From assembly GCA_017989935.1 (NCBI GenBank), contig JAGNOY010000091.1, forward strand, positions 1-7,395: DNA of 7,395 bases, written 5' to 3'. Origin of the DNA: Chitinophagaceae bacterium (lineage in GTDB: Bacteria > Bacteroidota > Bacteroidia > Chitinophagales > Chitinophagaceae). The translations under genes were made by a program, and so were the position numbers. Below, piece after piece: positions 7,165-7,395 of this stretch (position 1 is its first letter; the number at the start of each line of letters is the position of its first letter). The notes under the pieces were generated by a model. That model had not been told where the DNA came from and did no database searches. It saw nothing but the letters and a program-made list of their open reading frames with translations.

Positions 7165-7370
7165 TCTTTAGCCATTTTCATTACTTCATCATGAGCAATC
7201 CCTTTTCCTTCTTTTAATTGCTACTTACTGATGTTTATGCTTTCCAAAACGGCTTCAGGAATTTCATTAGTTACATGATGATCAATTACTTGTTGAATTT
7301 CAAACAACAATCCTTCATCAGCCTGATTAATTTCTGATATGAGTTCTGCTCTTAATTCTGCGACATTCAT
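7149..7370 (-). pseudogene. Antitoxin of a RelBE/ParDE-like module, nonsense-interrupted
   Basis: From the ATG at 7368-7370 the frame encodes 49 residues, then a TAG at codon 50 (7221-7223), then 23 more codons to a TAG at 7149-7151. The whole frame, about 73 codons, fits small Bacteroidota addiction-module antitoxins: an N-terminal MNVAELRAELISEINQADE segment, a variable middle (EIPEAVLESINISK), then the conserved tail QLKEGKGIAHDEVMKMAKEW followed by LKK. The stop replaces a residue just before that tail, which in related antitoxins is usually a polar residue such as Lys, Glu or Gln, each one base from TAG. In this family the C-terminal part normally holds the toxin, so the truncated product should not neutralise it. 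The toxin frame starts inside the last codons. A perfect TAnnTTTG box lies 17 bases upstream. Assignment rests on motif memory and gene order. Confidence 0.75.
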
Positions 7371-7386
7371 ACTAAAATCATTTATT

Positions 7387-7394
7387 CAAATATA
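7387..7394 (-). promoter_or_regulatory. TAnnTTTG -7 box of the toxin-antitoxin module
   Basis: The minus strand reads TATATTTG, a perfect match to the Bacteroidota -7 consensus, 17 bases before the antitoxin ATG, giving a leader of about 10 bases. The matching TTTG near -33 would lie beyond the right edge of the window and cannot be checked. It suggests the promoter survives although both genes are broken. Confidence 0.48.
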
Positions 7395-7395
7395 A

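Noticed and set aside
7120..7223. Reassigned stop codons (TAG or TGA read as an amino acid)
   Set aside because: Both TAG and TGA occur as interruptions, TGA ends the 2089-4050 gene within an ATGA overlap, and no other gene in the window has internal stops, so decay is simpler.

Overview
The window is AT-rich and reads like a Bacteroidota chromosome, most likely Flavobacteriales or a related order. Three kinds of evidence support this. The protein families are typical: paired DUF3857/transglutaminase-like exported proteins, a membrane protein with the N-terminal PCHENW...FCSNC...FCGRF motif, and a MORN-repeat protein with a TonB-like C-terminus. The start regions lack Shine-Dalgarno sequences. 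Several start regions carry the Bacteroidota -7 box TAnnTTTG. Every gene lies on the minus strand, so transcription runs from right to left.

From right to left, the window opens with a degenerate RelE/ParE-type toxin-antitoxin module (6868-7370) behind a perfect TAnnTTTG box. The antitoxin reading frame carries one in-frame stop. The toxin frame overlaps the antitoxin end and carries two in-frame stops. No frameshift is present. Next is a short intergenic stretch with a repeated AGATT motif, then a GNAT acetyltransferase (6227-6745). A secreted MORN-repeat/TonB-C protein (5221-6177) follows, then a single-pass membrane protein with an N-terminal four-cysteine domain and an exported C-terminal half that resembles OmpA (4184-5161).

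The left half holds a two-gene operon of large exported DUF3857 proteins that overlap by ATGA. The promoter-proximal protein (2089-4050) has lost the transglutaminase Cys and His. The distal one (203-2092) keeps Cys, His and an acidic third residue. Downstream of the operon, about 180 bases of relatively GC-rich, hairpin-forming sequence resemble the intergenic repeat family common in Bacteroidota.

Most genes encode envelope or periplasmic proteins without a known specific substrate. No complete novel defence or mobile system is visible. The observations most worth a second look are the triple-nonsense toxin-antitoxin relic, the catalytic/non-catalytic transglutaminase pair and the structured intergenic repeat.
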